In this document: positions 22,615 through 30,562 of the stretch, piece after piece | How positions within the stretch are numbered: position 1 is the first letter of the stretch | Layout: each line of letters begins with the position of its first letter | NCBI GenBank assembly: GCA_024278555.1 | Contig: JAJRSX010000050.1 | Location: 1-30,562 of the forward strand | Length of the DNA stretch: 30,562 nt | Reading direction: 5' to 3' | DNA from: a bacterium | GTDB lineage: Bacteria > CG2-30-53-67 > CG2-30-70-394 | Notes under the pieces: generated by a model | Seen by the model: the letters and a program-made list of their open reading frames with translations, nothing else | Told to the model about the DNA's origin: nothing | Databases searched by the model: none | Program-made: the position numbers and the translations under genes

Positions 22615-22667
22615 GTTTATTTTGAATAAAACATAGTCTATTCTTCCTAACTGCTTGTTTCTACAAG
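22615..22667. promoter_or_regulatory. AT-rich upstream region with dyads, candidate enhancer site
   Basis: A sharply AT-rich block precedes the sigma-54 promoter. It holds an imperfect dyad GTTTATTTTGAATAAAAC (22615-22632) and a perfect one, CTTGTTTCTACAAG (22654-22667). Their position 25-90 bp upstream of the promoter is right for binding of a bacterial enhancer-binding protein. PEP-CTERM genes are known to be controlled by such a regulator (PrsR) with its kinase PrsK; neither is in the window. Confidence 0.45.
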
Positions 22668-22689
22668 ATTGAACAATACGCAACGACCT

Positions 22690-22705
22690 CGGCATTGTTT
22701 TTGCT
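22690..22705 (+). promoter_or_regulatory. Sigma-54 (-24/-12) promoter of the PEP-CTERM gene
   Basis: CGGCATTGTTTTTGCT has GG at 22691-22692 and GC at 22703-22704 with exactly ten bases between, and agrees with the TGGCAC-N5-TTGCW consensus at the key GGCA and TTGC positions. Transcription would start near 22715, leaving about 20 bases of leader with GAGG before the ATG at 22737. Confidence 0.8.
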
Positions 22706-22736
22706 AGAGGAGGGACAACCAGACCGAGGTTCCCCC

Positions 22737-23948
22737 ATGTTCACCCGCCTCCTCCTCCTCGCCCTCCTCCTCCCCCTCGGCCGTGCCGAGGCCATGCCGG
22801 CCCTCTTCTTTGATGGCGCCATCCGCTACACCCAGGCGACCGGCGAGGTGGTGGTGGAGGGTGACATCGCCCACACCCTGGAGCTCCCCCTCCCCGCCAC
22901 CCTGCCGGGGAGCAGCTTCCTCCTCCATGCCCGGTTCGCCAGCCTTACCACCGGGGAGGCGATCATCGCCACCCTCGGCCCGGCGCTGGACGGCCCGGGG
23001 GTCCTGGTGGCGGACAGCGACGGGACGACCCTCCTCGTCGCCGACCTCACCACCGCCGAGCTCGCCGGCCCGGCCGGCTGGGACTTCGGCCGCCTGCTCG
23101 GAGAGATCACCCCCACGGGCGGCACCGTGGCCCAAGGGTTCACCGACCCGTCGCCCCTCTTCGCCCTCTCTCTGAACCTCACCACCCCGTTCGGCGCCCA
23201 GATGTTCGACGCCGACTTCTCCGGCCGGGTGAACGGCCGGATCCTCGCCCTTGCCGCCGCACCGCACCCCGTCAACGCCGTGCCCGAACCGACCACCGCC
23301 CTCCTCTTCTCGGCCGGCCTCCTTCTCCTCTTCGTCACCACCCGCTCCCGAGGTATGACCATGCTGCGCGCCCTCCTCCTTGTTGCCCTCCTTCTGCCTG
23401 CCGGCCACGCCGCCGGTACGATCCTCCCCTACCCGCAGCTATACCTCGCCGACTTCGGCACGGACACGGGATTCACCTATCTCCGCGACCCCAGCGCCCC
23501 CTGGCTGTCGCCCACCGGGGTGCAGATCGAGGCCCATGTCGAGCACATCGCGTACGCCGATGCCAGCCGTCTGAACCTCCCGCTGAGCCCCCTCCTCCTC
23601 ACCGCCGACGCCACCGGCGCCAACGGCACCCTGACTATCGGCGCCGGCGGCAGCGAACTCACCGCGACGGTCTCCAACGGGGTGATCTCCACCTTCTTTG
23701 ACGGCACCCCCTACCTCTACTCCGCCGATCTCGCCTACACCGGCGGCACCTACGCCGCCGGGCTTGCGGGAGGCCAGCTCGAGGTGATCCTCTCCGACTA
23801 CCGCTCCAGCGGCGACATCATCCACGTGGGCGGCAACCTCGGCGCCATCAACGACGCCGCAGCGGTCGCGGCGGTCCCCGAGCCCACCTCCCTGCTGCTG
23901 CTTGGCTCCTGCTCGCTCCTCCTCCTCGCCCGCCGGCGCCGCCGGTAG
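22737..23948 (+). CDS. Tandem double PEP-CTERM protein in one reading frame
   Basis: The single 403-aa frame contains two complete exosortase substrates. Part 1 (residues 1-206) has a signal peptide (FTRLLLLALLLPLGRAEA), a beta-rich domain and a C-terminal sorting signal VPEPTTALLFSAGLLLLF followed by TTRSRG. Part 2 (209-403) starts MLRALLLVALLLPAGHAAG, a second signal peptide, then another beta-rich domain, and ends VPEPTSLLLLGSCSLLLLA plus RRRRR. No stop codon lies between; CGA at 23349-23351 would be TGA by one change. A GAGG lies seven bases before the internal ATG at 23361, so part 2 can also start on its own. Starts upstream of 22737 are excluded because they fall in the promoter. Products should reach the envelope or matrix after exosortase processing. 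Confidence 0.82.
   Translation: MFTRLLLLALLLPLGRAEAMPALFFDGAIRYTQATGEVVVEGDIAHTLELPLPATLPGSSFLLHARFASLTTGEAIIATLGPALDGPGVLVADSDGTTLLVADLTTAELAGPAGWDFGRLLGEITPTGGTVAQGFTDPSPLFALSLNLTTPFGAQMFDADFSGRVNGRILALAAAPHPVNAVPEPTTALLFSAGLLLLFVTTRSRGMTMLRALLLVALLLPAGHAAGTILPYPQLYLADFGTDTGFTYLRDPSAPWLSPTGVQIEAHVEHIAYADASRLNLPLSPLLLTADATGANGTLTIGAGGSELTATVSNGVISTFFDGTPYLYSADLAYTGGTYAAGLAGGQLEVILSDYRSSGDIIHVGGNLGAINDAAAVAAVPEPTSLLLLGSCSLLLLARRRRR
23350..23363 (+). promoter_or_regulatory. Internal ribosome-binding site and ATG for the second PEP-CTERM unit
   Basis: GAGGT (23350-23354) precedes ATG 23361 by seven bases; another in-frame ATG is at 23355. Starting at 23361 yields a 195-aa protein with a proper signal peptide. 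This is what one expects if the two units were once separate, closely spaced genes. Confidence 0.55.
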
Positions 23949-23960
23949 CCGTTCCGGGCC

Positions 23961-23988
23961 TTGACCCGCCACCCGCCTCGCCTACCCT
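23961..23988 (+). promoter_or_regulatory. Candidate sigma-70 promoter of the aldolase gene
   Basis: TTGACC (23961-23966), 16-bp spacer, TACCCT (23983-23988). The -10 is weak, but the position, 33 bp before the ATG at 24022, is right. Confidence 0.45.
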
Positions 23989-24021
23989 TGGCGCCTTCAC
24001 CTAACGAATAGGGAGGGCGCC

Positions 24022-24672
24022 ATGGAGTTTTTCATCGACACCGCCGACGTGGCGGAGATCCGCGAGGCCCAGTCCATGGGCGTCCTCGACGGGGTGACCA
24101 CCAACCCGTCGCTGGTCGCCAAGACCGGCCGCCCCTTCCGCGAGGTCCTGGAGGAGATCTGCTCCATCGTCGACGGCCCGATCTCCGCCGAGGTGGTGGC
24201 CACCGACGCCGACGGGATGGTCGCCGAGGGGGGGCGCCTCGCCGCGATCCACCCGAACATCACCGTGAAACTGCCGCTCACCGTCGACGGCATCAAGGCG
24301 TGCAAGGCGCTGGCCGGCCGCGGGATCAAGACCAACCTCACCCTCTGCTTCTCCGCCAACCAGGCGCTGTTGGCGGCGAAGGCAGGCGCCACCTTCGTCT
24401 CCCCCTTTGTCGGCCGCCTCGACGACATCGGCCAAGACGGGATGGCGCTGATCAACGACATCGTCACCATCTACCGCAATTACGGCTACGCCACCAAGGT
24501 CCTGGTCGCGTCGATCCGCCACCCGGAGCACGTCCACGCCGCGGCCCTCATGGGGGCGCACGTGGCCACCATCCCCTTCGCGGTGATCCGCAAGCTCGCC
24601 GCCCACCCCCTCACCGACAAGGGGCTCGCCGCCTTCCTCGCCGACTGGCAGGGGACCGGCGAGACAATCTGA
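24022..24672 (+). CDS. fsa: Fructose-6-phosphate aldolase / short transaldolase
   Basis: The 216-aa protein is a short class I transaldolase/FSA-type TIM barrel. It starts [16 protein letters not shown], has GVTTNPSL, the Schiff-base Lys83 in [38 protein letters not shown] and [18 protein letters not shown]. Short members (about 215 aa) are annotated either as transaldolase (MipB/TalC) or fructose-6-phosphate aldolase; in an autotroph a transaldolase role in pentose phosphate recycling is plausible. Sequence alone does not decide. AGGGAGG precedes the ATG. It stands alone between the PEP-CTERM gene and a kinase. Confidence 0.92.
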   Translation: MEFFIDTADVAEIREAQSMGVLDGVTTNPSLVAKTGRPFREVLEEICSIVDGPISAEVVATDADGMVAEGGRLAAIHPNITVKLPLTVDGIKACKALAGRGIKTNLTLCFSANQALLAAKAGATFVSPFVGRLDDIGQDGMALINDIVTIYRNYGYATKVLVASIRHPEHVHAAALMGAHVATIPFAVIRKLAAHPLTDKGLAAFLADWQGTGETI

Positions 24673-24711
24673 GGTAAGGCAAAAGAGGGGCGGCGCGGTG
24701 ACGTCCGGTTT

Positions 24712-24740
24712 TTGACCACATTGGATCGTATTCGTATGGT
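24712..24740 (+). promoter_or_regulatory. Sigma-70 promoter of the hybrid kinase gene
   Basis: TTGACC (24712-24717), 17-bp spacer, TATGGT (24735-24740). A transcript would start about 20 bases before the ATG at 24767. The short leader is C-rich and shows no Shine-Dalgarno sequence. Confidence 0.6.
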
Positions 24741-24766
24741 GGGGTAGTCTCTCCTCCCCGCCTCCC

Positions 24767-27049
24767 ATGAATAGCGAACGACCGAGTCGCGACGCCCTGC
24801 TGGAAGAGATCGCCGACCTGCGCGCGCGGCTCGCCGAGGCGGAGGCGGCAGTGGCACGGGGGGGCCGCGGCCACCTTGCCCTCCTGGCGGCGGTGGCCGC
24901 CGGCGACCGCCCCCTGACGGAGGTCCTCGACCACCTGGCACGGCTGATCGAGGCGGAACGGCCGGGGATGGCCTGCTCCATCCTCCTCTTCGACCCGGCG
25001 AACCAGTGTCTCCGCCACGGCGCCGCCCCCAGCCTCCCGGACGGCTACAACGCCCAGGTCGACGGCTTCCCGATCGGTCCGACCATGGGGTCGTGCGGCA
25101 CCGCCGCCTTTCGCCGCGAGCGGGTGGTGGTGGCGGAGATCGCCACCGACCCCCTGTGGGCCCCATTCAAGGAGGTCGCCGAGAGCTACGACCTCCGCGC
25201 CTGCTGGTCACAGCCGATCCTCTCCGCCGGTGGTGACCTCCTCGGAACCCTGGCGATGTACTACCGCGAGGTGCGCCGACCGGCCGCCACGGAGATCGAC
25301 TTGATCGAGACCGCCGCCCACGTCGTCGCCCTGGCGATCGAACGCCAGCGGACTGAGGCTGCCTTTCGCCACATGAACCGTGCCTTGCGCGCCTACAGCG
25401 GCTGCAACCGCGCCCTGGTCCGAGCGACCGATGAGGCCACCTTCCTCACCGAGATCTGCCGAGTTCTGGTGGTGGAGGCGGGCTATCGAATGGCGTGGGT
25501 GGGGCTGGCGCGTGACGATGAGCGGCGCACGGTGGAGCCCGTGGCCCAGGCGGGTGCCGAGGAGGGGTACCTGGCGGAGGCCGACGTCACCTGGGGCGAC
25601 GACCCGCATGGCCAGGGCCCATCGGGCAGCGCCGTCCGTGATCGCCGGCCGCAAGTCAACCAGGACATCCTCCACAACCCCGCTTTCGAGCCGTGGTGCG
25701 AGGCGGCGGTAGCGCGAGGTTACGCAGCCTCCATTGCCCTCCCCTTCGACGGCCAGGGCGACCACGCCCTCGGCTGCCTCAACGTCTATGCCGCCGAGCC
25801 CCACGCCTTCGACGAGGCGGAGGTAGCGCTGCTGACCGAGCTCGCCGAGGATGTCGCCCACGGCATTCGGACCCTCCGCGGTCGCCAGGAGCAACGCCGC
25901 CTCAAGGAGGAGCGTGCCGGTCTCGAACGGCAGCTCCGCCAGGCACAGAAGATGGAGGCGATCGGCACCCTGGCCGGCGGCATCGCCCACGACTTCAACA
26001 ACATCCTCCAGGCGATCTTCGGCTACGCCGACCTCGGCCGCAACACCCTGCCCGCGGACCACCCGAGCCGAACCTACCTCGACCACGTCCTCATCGGCGC
26101 CAAGCGCGCCCGTGACCTGGTGCGCCAGATACTCACCTTCAGCCGCCAGACCGAGAGCCACCGCCGGCCGTGTCGCCTCCAGCCGGTGGTGAAGGAGGCG
26201 TTGAAGCTCCTCGCCGCCACCCTGCCGGCGACCATCGAGGTCCACGCCCACATCGACCCCGACACCCCGGAGGTGGTCGCCGACCCGACCCAGCTCCACC
26301 AGGTGGTGATGAACCTCGCCACCAACGCCTACCACGCCATGCGCAAGGGGGGCGGCACCCTGGAGGTCTCCCTCGCCGGCCATCGCGAAGCGGAGGGTGA
26401 GGGGGAATCCGAGTGGCTCCGCCTGGTCGTCCGCGACACCGGCTGCGGCATGGACGAGGCGACCCGCGAGCGGATCTTCGACCCCTTCTTCACCACCAAG
26501 GAGGTGGGCGGGGGGACCGGCCTCGGGCTGGCGGTGGTCCACGGCATCGTCGCCGACCACCAGGGGCGCATCGAGGTCGAGAGCGAGGTCGGCAAGGGGA
26601 CCACGGTGCGGATCGACCTGCCGGCGGCGGAACAGGGAGCGCCGGCCGCGCCCCCCGACATCGCGGTGCCCCGGGGGGCGGGCCAACGGATCGTGGTCGT
26701 CGACGACACGGCGCCGGTCGCCGCCGTCCTCGGCGAGATCCTCACCGAGCTCGGCTACCGCCCCACCCTCTACACCGACCCACGCCGGGCGCTGGAGGCG
26801 ATCACCGCCAACCCGGCCGCCGTCGACCTGGTGATCACCGACCAGGTGATGCCGGCGATGAGCGGCACCGATCTGACCGCCGCCCTGGTCGCTGTCCGGC
26901 CCGACCTGCCGATCATCCTCCTCACCGGCTACGCCGATGAAGGCACGAGAGACAACACCGCCATCCGAAAACGCCTCACCAAGCCCATCTCCGGCCCCGA
27001 GCTGGCACGCACCCTCCAGCAACTCCTCTCCCCAGTCCAACCCGGTTAA
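24767..27049 (+). CDS. Soluble hybrid histidine kinase: GAF-GAF-HisKA-HATPase-REC
   Basis: The 760-aa protein lacks membrane segments. A short coiled coil (8-32) leads into two GAF sensor domains (about 40-195 and 210-370), a HisKA domain with His408 in [11 protein letters not shown] (the NtrB-like HDFNN type), and an HATPase domain with [15 protein letters not shown], and [12 protein letters not shown]-terminal receiver domain (about 640-755) has phosphoacceptor Asp692 in [12 protein letters not shown], acid pair DD, and Lys in TKPISG. The first GAF has the conserved GSCGTAAF motif common in two-component GAF domains. It is followed after 3 bp by a lone receiver, so a phosphorelay kinase-REC-REC is likely. 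The final output is not in the window. Confidence 0.93.
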   Translation: MNSERPSRDALLEEIADLRARLAEAEAAVARGGRGHLALLAAVAAGDRPLTEVLDHLARLIEAERPGMACSILLFDPANQCLRHGAAPSLPDGYNAQVDGFPIGPTMGSCGTAAFRRERVVVAEIATDPLWAPFKEVAESYDLRACWSQPILSAGGDLLGTLAMYYREVRRPAATEIDLIETAAHVVALAIERQRTEAAFRHMNRALRAYSGCNRALVRATDEATFLTEICRVLVVEAGYRMAWVGLARDDERRTVEPVAQAGAEEGYLAEADVTWGDDPHGQGPSGSAVRDRRPQVNQDILHNPAFEPWCEAAVARGYAASIALPFDGQGDHALGCLNVYAAEPHAFDEAEVALLTELAEDVAHGIRTLRGRQEQRRLKEERAGLERQLRQAQKMEAIGTLAGGIAHDFNNILQAIFGYADLGRNTLPADHPSRTYLDHVLIGAKRARDLVRQILTFSRQTESHRRPCRLQPVVKEALKLLAATLPATIEVHAHIDPDTPEVVADPTQLHQVVMNLATNAYHAMRKGGGTLEVSLAGHREAEGEGESEWLRLVVRDTGCGMDEATRERIFDPFFTTKEVGGGTGLGLAVVHGIVADHQGRIEVESEVGKGTTVRIDLPAAEQGAPAAPPDIAVPRGAGQRIVVVDDTAPVAAVLGEILTELGYRPTLYTDPRRALEAITANPAAVDLVITDQVMPAMSGTDLTAALVAVRPDLPIILLTGYADEGTRDNTAIRKRLTKPISGPELARTLQQLLSPVQPG

Positions 27050-27052
27050 CCC

Positions 27053-27418
27053 ATGGCCACGATCCTCGCGGTAGACGACGACCCCCAGGTGCGCGAGATG
27101 CTCGACACCCTCTTCACCGAGGCCGGTTACCAGGTGGTGACCGCGGCGGACGGCAAGGAGGCGATGGCGAACTTCCGCAAGCAGCCGGCGGAGGTGGTGG
27201 TGGCGGACATCCTGATGCCCGAGAAAGACGGCCTGGAGACGCTCCAGGAGCTCCACCAAATCGCCCCAGAGGTGCCGGTGATCGCCATCTCCGGCGGCGG
27301 CCACCTCCCCGGCAGCCACTACCTCAAGACCGCCACCCTCCTTGGGGCCTTCCGCGCCCTGGAAAAGCCCTTCCCCAATCGCGCCATCCTTACCGCGGTG
27401 GGCGAGGCCCTGGCGTAA
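27053..27418 (+). CDS. Single-domain response regulator (CheY-like)
   Basis: The 121-aa protein is one receiver domain: acidic pocket DDD (8-10), phosphoacceptor Asp52 in VVADILMPEKDG, Ser/Thr switch in AISGGG and Lys105 in LEKPF. There is no output domain, so it works as a phosphate shuttle or by protein contact. The start is 3 bases after the hybrid kinase stop, without its own strong ribosome-binding site, so it is coupled to the kinase and is its probable partner. A hairpin with T-run follows (27459-27494). Confidence 0.93.
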   Translation: MATILAVDDDPQVREMLDTLFTEAGYQVVTAADGKEAMANFRKQPAEVVVADILMPEKDGLETLQELHQIAPEVPVIAISGGGHLPGSHYLKTATLLGAFRALEKPFPNRAILTAVGEALA

Positions 27419-27458
27419 GAGGGGCGGCCGCTCGCAGCACCAGGACCCGCTCCGCCGA

Positions 27459-27494
27459 CGGCAGGCAGCCCCGGATTGCCGGCGCCGATTTTTT
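27459..27494 (+). terminator. Probable intrinsic terminator after the kinase/regulator operon
   Basis: CGGC and GGCA (27459-27467, one-base bulge) can pair with TGCC and GCCG (27477-27487, three-base bulge), followed by A and six T. The stem is imperfect, but the T6 is unique in this GC-rich region and the place is right. Confidence 0.5.
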
Positions 27495-27576
27495 CGTCAC
27501 GGCCACGGAGAGTCGGTGGCGGCGATCACGTTGCTCCATGGGACTCACGGTCGGCGCGTGGCATCCTGCCGCCCCC

Positions 27577-30057
27577 ATGGCCCTGACACCGGTTCGTATC
27601 CCCGATGGCGTGCGCGCGACGATCGCCGGTGAGATCGCCGGCGCCGACGGGTGTGAGCTCTTCTTTGCCGCGACCACCGACGGCGACGGCGACATCGCCT
27701 CGGTGGAGCTCCTCGCCCGCGGCCACGCCACCGCGGTGCCGGCGATCACCCGTGACCTCCAGCCGGGCCAGGTGGTCCTCCACAACCACCCGTCGGGCAA
27801 CCTCACCCCATCCGACCCGGACATTTCGGTCGCCTCGATGCTCGGTGAGCGCGGCATCGGCTTTGTGATCGTCGACAACCAGGCGACCCGCGACCTCACC
27901 GTCACCCGCCCCCACCGGCCGCCGCCGGAGCGGCCGGTGGCGAACGGGTGGATCGACGCCCTGTTTGCCGCCGGCGGCCCCCTCGCCGCCCACTTCGACC
28001 ACTACGAGCCGCGCGCGCCGCAGGTGGCGATGGCGAAGGCGGCGGCGGAGGTGATCAACCAGGCGCGGCCGCGGCTGGTGGAGGCGGGGACCGGGACCGG
28101 CAAGTCCCTCGCCTACCTCGCCCCGGCGGCGCGCTGGGCGCAGCAAAACCAGAAGCGGGTGGTGATCGCCACCCACACCATCCACCTCCAGCAGCAGCTC
28201 ATCACCAAAGACATCCCCCTGCTCGCCGAGGCCCTGGACCGGCCGCTGAAGGCGATCCTGGTGAAGGGGCGGAGTAACTATCTCTGCCTGCGCAAGCTCG
28301 GCGAGGCCACGGCCCAGCTCGACCTTCTGGAGGAGGGGGAGGTGGCCGCCCTGGAGGCGATCGCCGCGTGGGCGAAGACGACCCGCGACGGCTCCCTCGC
28401 CGACCTCCCCGAGCCCCCACCGCACAGCGCGTGGGAGCGGGTCTGCTCCGACGCCGACGCCACCCTGCGCGCCCGCTGCCCCCACTTCGACCGCTGCTTC
28501 TTCTACCAGGCGCGCCGCCGCGCTGCCTCCGCCCACCTGTTGATCGCCAACCACGCCCTGCTCTCCGCCGACCTGGCGGTACGGCTGGCGAGCGGCGACG
28601 CCGAGTCCGCCGCGGTCCTGCCGCCGTACCACCGGGTGGTGATCGACGAGGCCCACCACCTCGAAGACAGCGCGGTGCGCCACCTCGGCACCCAGACGTC
28701 GCGCCTGGCGCTGCTGCGGGCCCTGGGCCGGCTACACCGCGCCAAGGGCGGGACCCTGCTCGCCCAGCTCGGCCGGGCGATCGCCAAGCTCCCCCCCTTC
28801 GAGGAGCAGGCAGAGCTCCGGAGCGAGGCGACGGAGCGGCTGCCGGCGCGGATCGACGAGGCGCGTGACCTGGCACGCGCCGCCTTCGACGAGCTCGACC
28901 GGCTGCTCCTCCCCGACCCCATCCTGTCGAGCTGCGACCTCGACGCCGACGCCACCGCCCACCTGCGCCCCGACACCGACCGCATCCTCAAGGAGCTCGC
29001 CGCCACCCTCACCGGCACCGCGCGCGAACTCCACCGGCTGCTCAAGCAGTGCACCGCCCTGCCCCCGACCCTCGCCGACGCCCTCGCCTCGCCGCTCACC
29101 GACTGCGCCGGCGGGGTGAACCGGTTGCAGCTCATCGCCGACGCCCTGCTTACCTGCACCGGGGCGCGGCCGGAGAACCGGGTCCGCTGGGTGGAACGGC
29201 GGCGCACCAACCTCGTCCTCTTCTCCCTCCCGGTGGAGCTGCGCGGCGAGCTCCACGAGGCCCTCTTTCGCCCCTACCCCGGGACGCTGCTGACCTCGGC
29301 GACCCTCTCCACCGGCAACGACTGCGCCTTCGTCGCCGACCGCCTCGGCCTCACCGAGGGGGAGCCGACCCCCCTCTCCCCCCTCGTCCTGCCGTCCCCA
29401 TTCGACTACCCGCACCAGCTCCGCTGTCTCTGCCCCACCGACCTCCCGGGGGTGAACGATGGCAAGTTCGACACCGCCGCCGCCGACCTCATCGGCCGCG
29501 TCGCCCGGCGCCACGGCGGCCGCACCCTGGTCCTCACCACGGCCTACCGCCAGGTGCGCTCCCTCGCCCTGGCCCTACGGGGTGAGCTGGCCCCGGAGAT
29601 CGCCGTCCTCGCCCAGGGAGAGGCGGACCGCCACCGGCTCCTCGAGCGGTTCCGCACCGACACCGGCCTTCTCCTCATCGCCACCGACTCCTTCTGGGAG
29701 GGGATCGACGTGGTCGGGCCGGCGCTCTCCGCGGTGGTGATCACCCGGCTGCCCTTCCGCGTCCCCGACGACCCCCTGGAGCTGGCGCGAACCGAGGCCC
29801 TGCGCGCCCGCGGCCGCCACCCCTTCGCCCACTACTCAGTCCCCATCGCCATCCTCAAGCTGCGCCAGGGGGTCGGCCGCCTCATCCGCTCGCGCACCGA
29901 TTCCGGCGAGGTGTGGATCCTCGACCACCGCCTGGTCCGCAAGCCGTACGGCGGCCGCTTCCGCAAGGCCCTGCCGGTGGAGGTCGAGGCGGGTGCGGCC
30001 GCACGGCTGCTGGCGCGGCTGGAGGAAGAATCAATCTCTCACCGTCCACGCGCCTGA
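27577..30057 (+). CDS. DinG-family Fe-S DNA helicase with N-terminal JAMM (RadC-like) domain
   Basis: The 826-aa protein joins two modules. Residues 1-115 form a JAMM/MPN-like domain with a perfect HxH-x7-S-x2-D metal motif (His69, His71, Ser79, Asp82 in LHNHPSGNLTPSDPD), closest to RadC; Glu27 or Glu44 may be the catalytic acid. Residues 140-826 are an XPD/DinG helicase: Walker A AGTGTGKS (170-177), four cysteines for a [4Fe-4S] cluster (237, 290, 301, 307), DEAH (357-360), then LTSATL, DSFWEGIDV and QGVGRLIRS in the C-terminal half. E. coli DinG has no such N-terminal domain; Firmicutes DinG carries an exonuclease there. An in-frame ATG at 27538 could add 13 residues. Neither start has a ribosome-binding site. 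Confidence 0.9.
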   Translation: MALTPVRIPDGVRATIAGEIAGADGCELFFAATTDGDGDIASVELLARGHATAVPAITRDLQPGQVVLHNHPSGNLTPSDPDISVASMLGERGIGFVIVDNQATRDLTVTRPHRPPPERPVANGWIDALFAAGGPLAAHFDHYEPRAPQVAMAKAAAEVINQARPRLVEAGTGTGKSLAYLAPAARWAQQNQKRVVIATHTIHLQQQLITKDIPLLAEALDRPLKAILVKGRSNYLCLRKLGEATAQLDLLEEGEVAALEAIAAWAKTTRDGSLADLPEPPPHSAWERVCSDADATLRARCPHFDRCFFYQARRRAASAHLLIANHALLSADLAVRLASGDAESAAVLPPYHRVVIDEAHHLEDSAVRHLGTQTSRLALLRALGRLHRAKGGTLLAQLGRAIAKLPPFEEQAELRSEATERLPARIDEARDLARAAFDELDRLLLPDPILSSCDLDADATAHLRPDTDRILKELAATLTGTARELHRLLKQCTALPPTLADALASPLTDCAGGVNRLQLIADALLTCTGARPENRVRWVERRRTNLVLFSLPVELRGELHEALFRPYPGTLLTSATLSTGNDCAFVADRLGLTEGEPTPLSPLVLPSPFDYPHQLRCLCPTDLPGVNDGKFDTAAADLIGRVARRHGGRTLVLTTAYRQVRSLALALRGELAPEIAVLAQGEADRHRLLERFRTDTGLLLIATDSFWEGIDVVGPALSAVVITRLPFRVPDDPLELARTEALRARGRHPFAHYSVPIAILKLRQGVGRLIRSRTDSGEVWILDHRLVRKPYGGRFRKALPVEVEAGAAARLLARLEEESISHRPRA

Positions 30058-30215
30058 GCCGCAAGAGTCAACCGCCACCTCCTCGACCGACTCGCGCACG
30101 GCGCCACCGCGGACAAGATTACCGAGGAATACGACGGGATGTAAAAACGCTCTCTCATCCCGCTCACCGCCCTTCGACGAGCGCACTGTTGCGCAGGAAC
30201 CCAAGCTCTTTTTTC
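30058..30215. other. Intergenic region after the helicase gene
   Basis: No gene was recognised from 30058 to the window end. A 5-bp hairpin GCGCA-CTGT-TGCGC lies at 30181-30194, just ahead of repeat W4. Short ORFs here overlap the repeats. Confidence 0.4.
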
Positions 30216-30303
30216 ACCATGAAGGACATGAAGAGCATGAAGAGACAAACCGCAGCATGGCAGCCATCCCATAACCCTTCATGTCCTTCATGCTCTTCAT
30301 GGT
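30216..30303. repeat. Inverted short-word intergenic element W4 (permuted 9-nt words)
   Basis: The left arm (30216-30242) reads ACCATGAAG, GACATGAAG, AGCATGAAG. The right arm (30277-30303), read on the minus strand, reads ACCATGAAG, AGCATGAAG, GACATGAAG: the same three words with the last two exchanged. The core CATGAAG is invariant. The spacer is 34 bp. A T-rich stretch precedes the left arm and an A-rich one follows the right arm. Confidence 0.85.
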
Positions 30304-30352
30304 AAGAAAACAGATTTCTTACTTCGCACATCGCCCCTCGACAAGCACACTC

Positions 30353-30431
30353 AGAGGATCAGCGGAAACAAGATGGGTTTACCAGACCGTAGGGTCGGCT
30401 TCAGCCGACCGACGCCGTCATCTCAAGAAAT
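30353..30431 (-). repeat. Dispersed ~80-bp repeat with REP-like palindrome (copy 2, inverted)
   Basis: This is the inverted copy of the repeat at 150-240. The palindrome is GGTCGGCTTCAGCCGACC (30393-30410). On the minus strand it is preceded by TTTCTTGAGATGACGGCG and followed by CTACGG, CCCATCTTG and TTTCCGCTGATCCTCT, the same blocks as in copy 1. The palindrome stems differ by matched changes on both sides (compensatory), so the hairpin itself seems to be kept by selection. Confidence 0.75.
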
Positions 30432-30562
30432 GCCTATTGCCCCTAGCTCATGGCCGACGATGGGCAATCGGAAAGAGGGCGAGATGTCAGGGGGAGGGGA
30501 TACCGCCAACCGGGTCGAGGGACTCACGAGGTGATCACGGTGCGAGCCTGGAGGGCGATTTC

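Noticed and set aside
22695-22736. Longer start (TTG at 22695) for the PEP-CTERM gene
   Set aside because: It lies inside the -12 part of the sigma-54 promoter and would not be transcribed. The ATG at 22737 has GAGG and begins a proper signal peptide.
30058-30562. Small ORFs at the right end
   Set aside because: All overlap the word array or the REP-like repeat and have no recognisable features.

Overview
The window is very GC-rich (roughly 70% by eye), densely coded DNA. It contains about two dozen protein genes, one tRNA and an unusual load of dispersed intergenic repeats. The gene content suggests a free-living Pseudomonadota-type bacterium with autotrophic metabolism: CbbQ/CbbO-type RuBisCO activase genes, a CbiM/PDGLE/CbiQ-like cobalt or nickel ECF transporter, a HypB-like protein, GshB, FabH, an initiator tRNA of the E. 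coli type, a LolC-type permease, and PEP-CTERM proteins with a sigma-54 promoter (implying an exosortase system elsewhere). I cannot fix the class. The BioB, LolC and LipM types would also fit deep-branching groups such as Magnetococcia, Zetaproteobacteria or Desulfobacterota relatives. No RuBisCO, exosortase or hydrogenase structural gene lies in the window.

Layout. 307-1846: metal transporter cbiM, cbiN-like and cbiQ-like (no ATPase). 2210-5404: cbbQ, interrupted by an in-frame amber codon, then cbbO. 5462-5538: tRNA-fMet on the minus strand with promoter and terminator. 5769-6428 (minus): degenerate HypB-like NTPase. 6577-8591: gshB and a membrane protein whose acidic tail is antisense to a 52-residue membrane protein gene (8373-8531, minus) that follows fabH (8602-9597, minus) and yhbY (9730-10065, minus). 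10064-14648 (plus): ybgC, bioB, elbB, a membrane histidine kinase and fxsA. 14693-15362 (minus): small protein plus nucleotidyltransferase pair. 15452-16285: LipM-like acyltransferase. 16449-19056 (minus): eboE (frameshifted) and eboF. 19402-20949 (minus): DUF2235 hydrolase with a LecA-like C-terminus. 21116-22366: lolC-type gene. 22737-23948: one reading frame carrying two complete PEP-CTERM proteins. 24022-24672: fructose-6-phosphate aldolase/transaldolase family. 24767-27418: GAF-GAF hybrid kinase plus single-domain response regulator. 27577-30057: DinG-family helicase with an N-terminal JAMM (RadC-like) domain.

The most novel signal lies between genes. Several intergenic spaces hold arrays of 7-, 8- or 9-nt words with an invariant core and variable letters, arranged as two inverted arms around a short spacer. 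Two of these loci (3026-3190 and 9605-9736) share two conserved boxes in the same order although their word sequences differ completely. A third (14034-14205) shares the first box. A fourth (30216-30303) has the same three 9-nt words in permuted order in its two arms. REP/cruciform elements (16336-16420, 22364-22457), a GGGGTC-type palindromic repeat (19234-19392) and an inverted pair of a roughly 80-90 bp repeat at the two ends of the window add to this. In two places a repeat supplies the stop codon of the upstream gene (lolC, yhbY).
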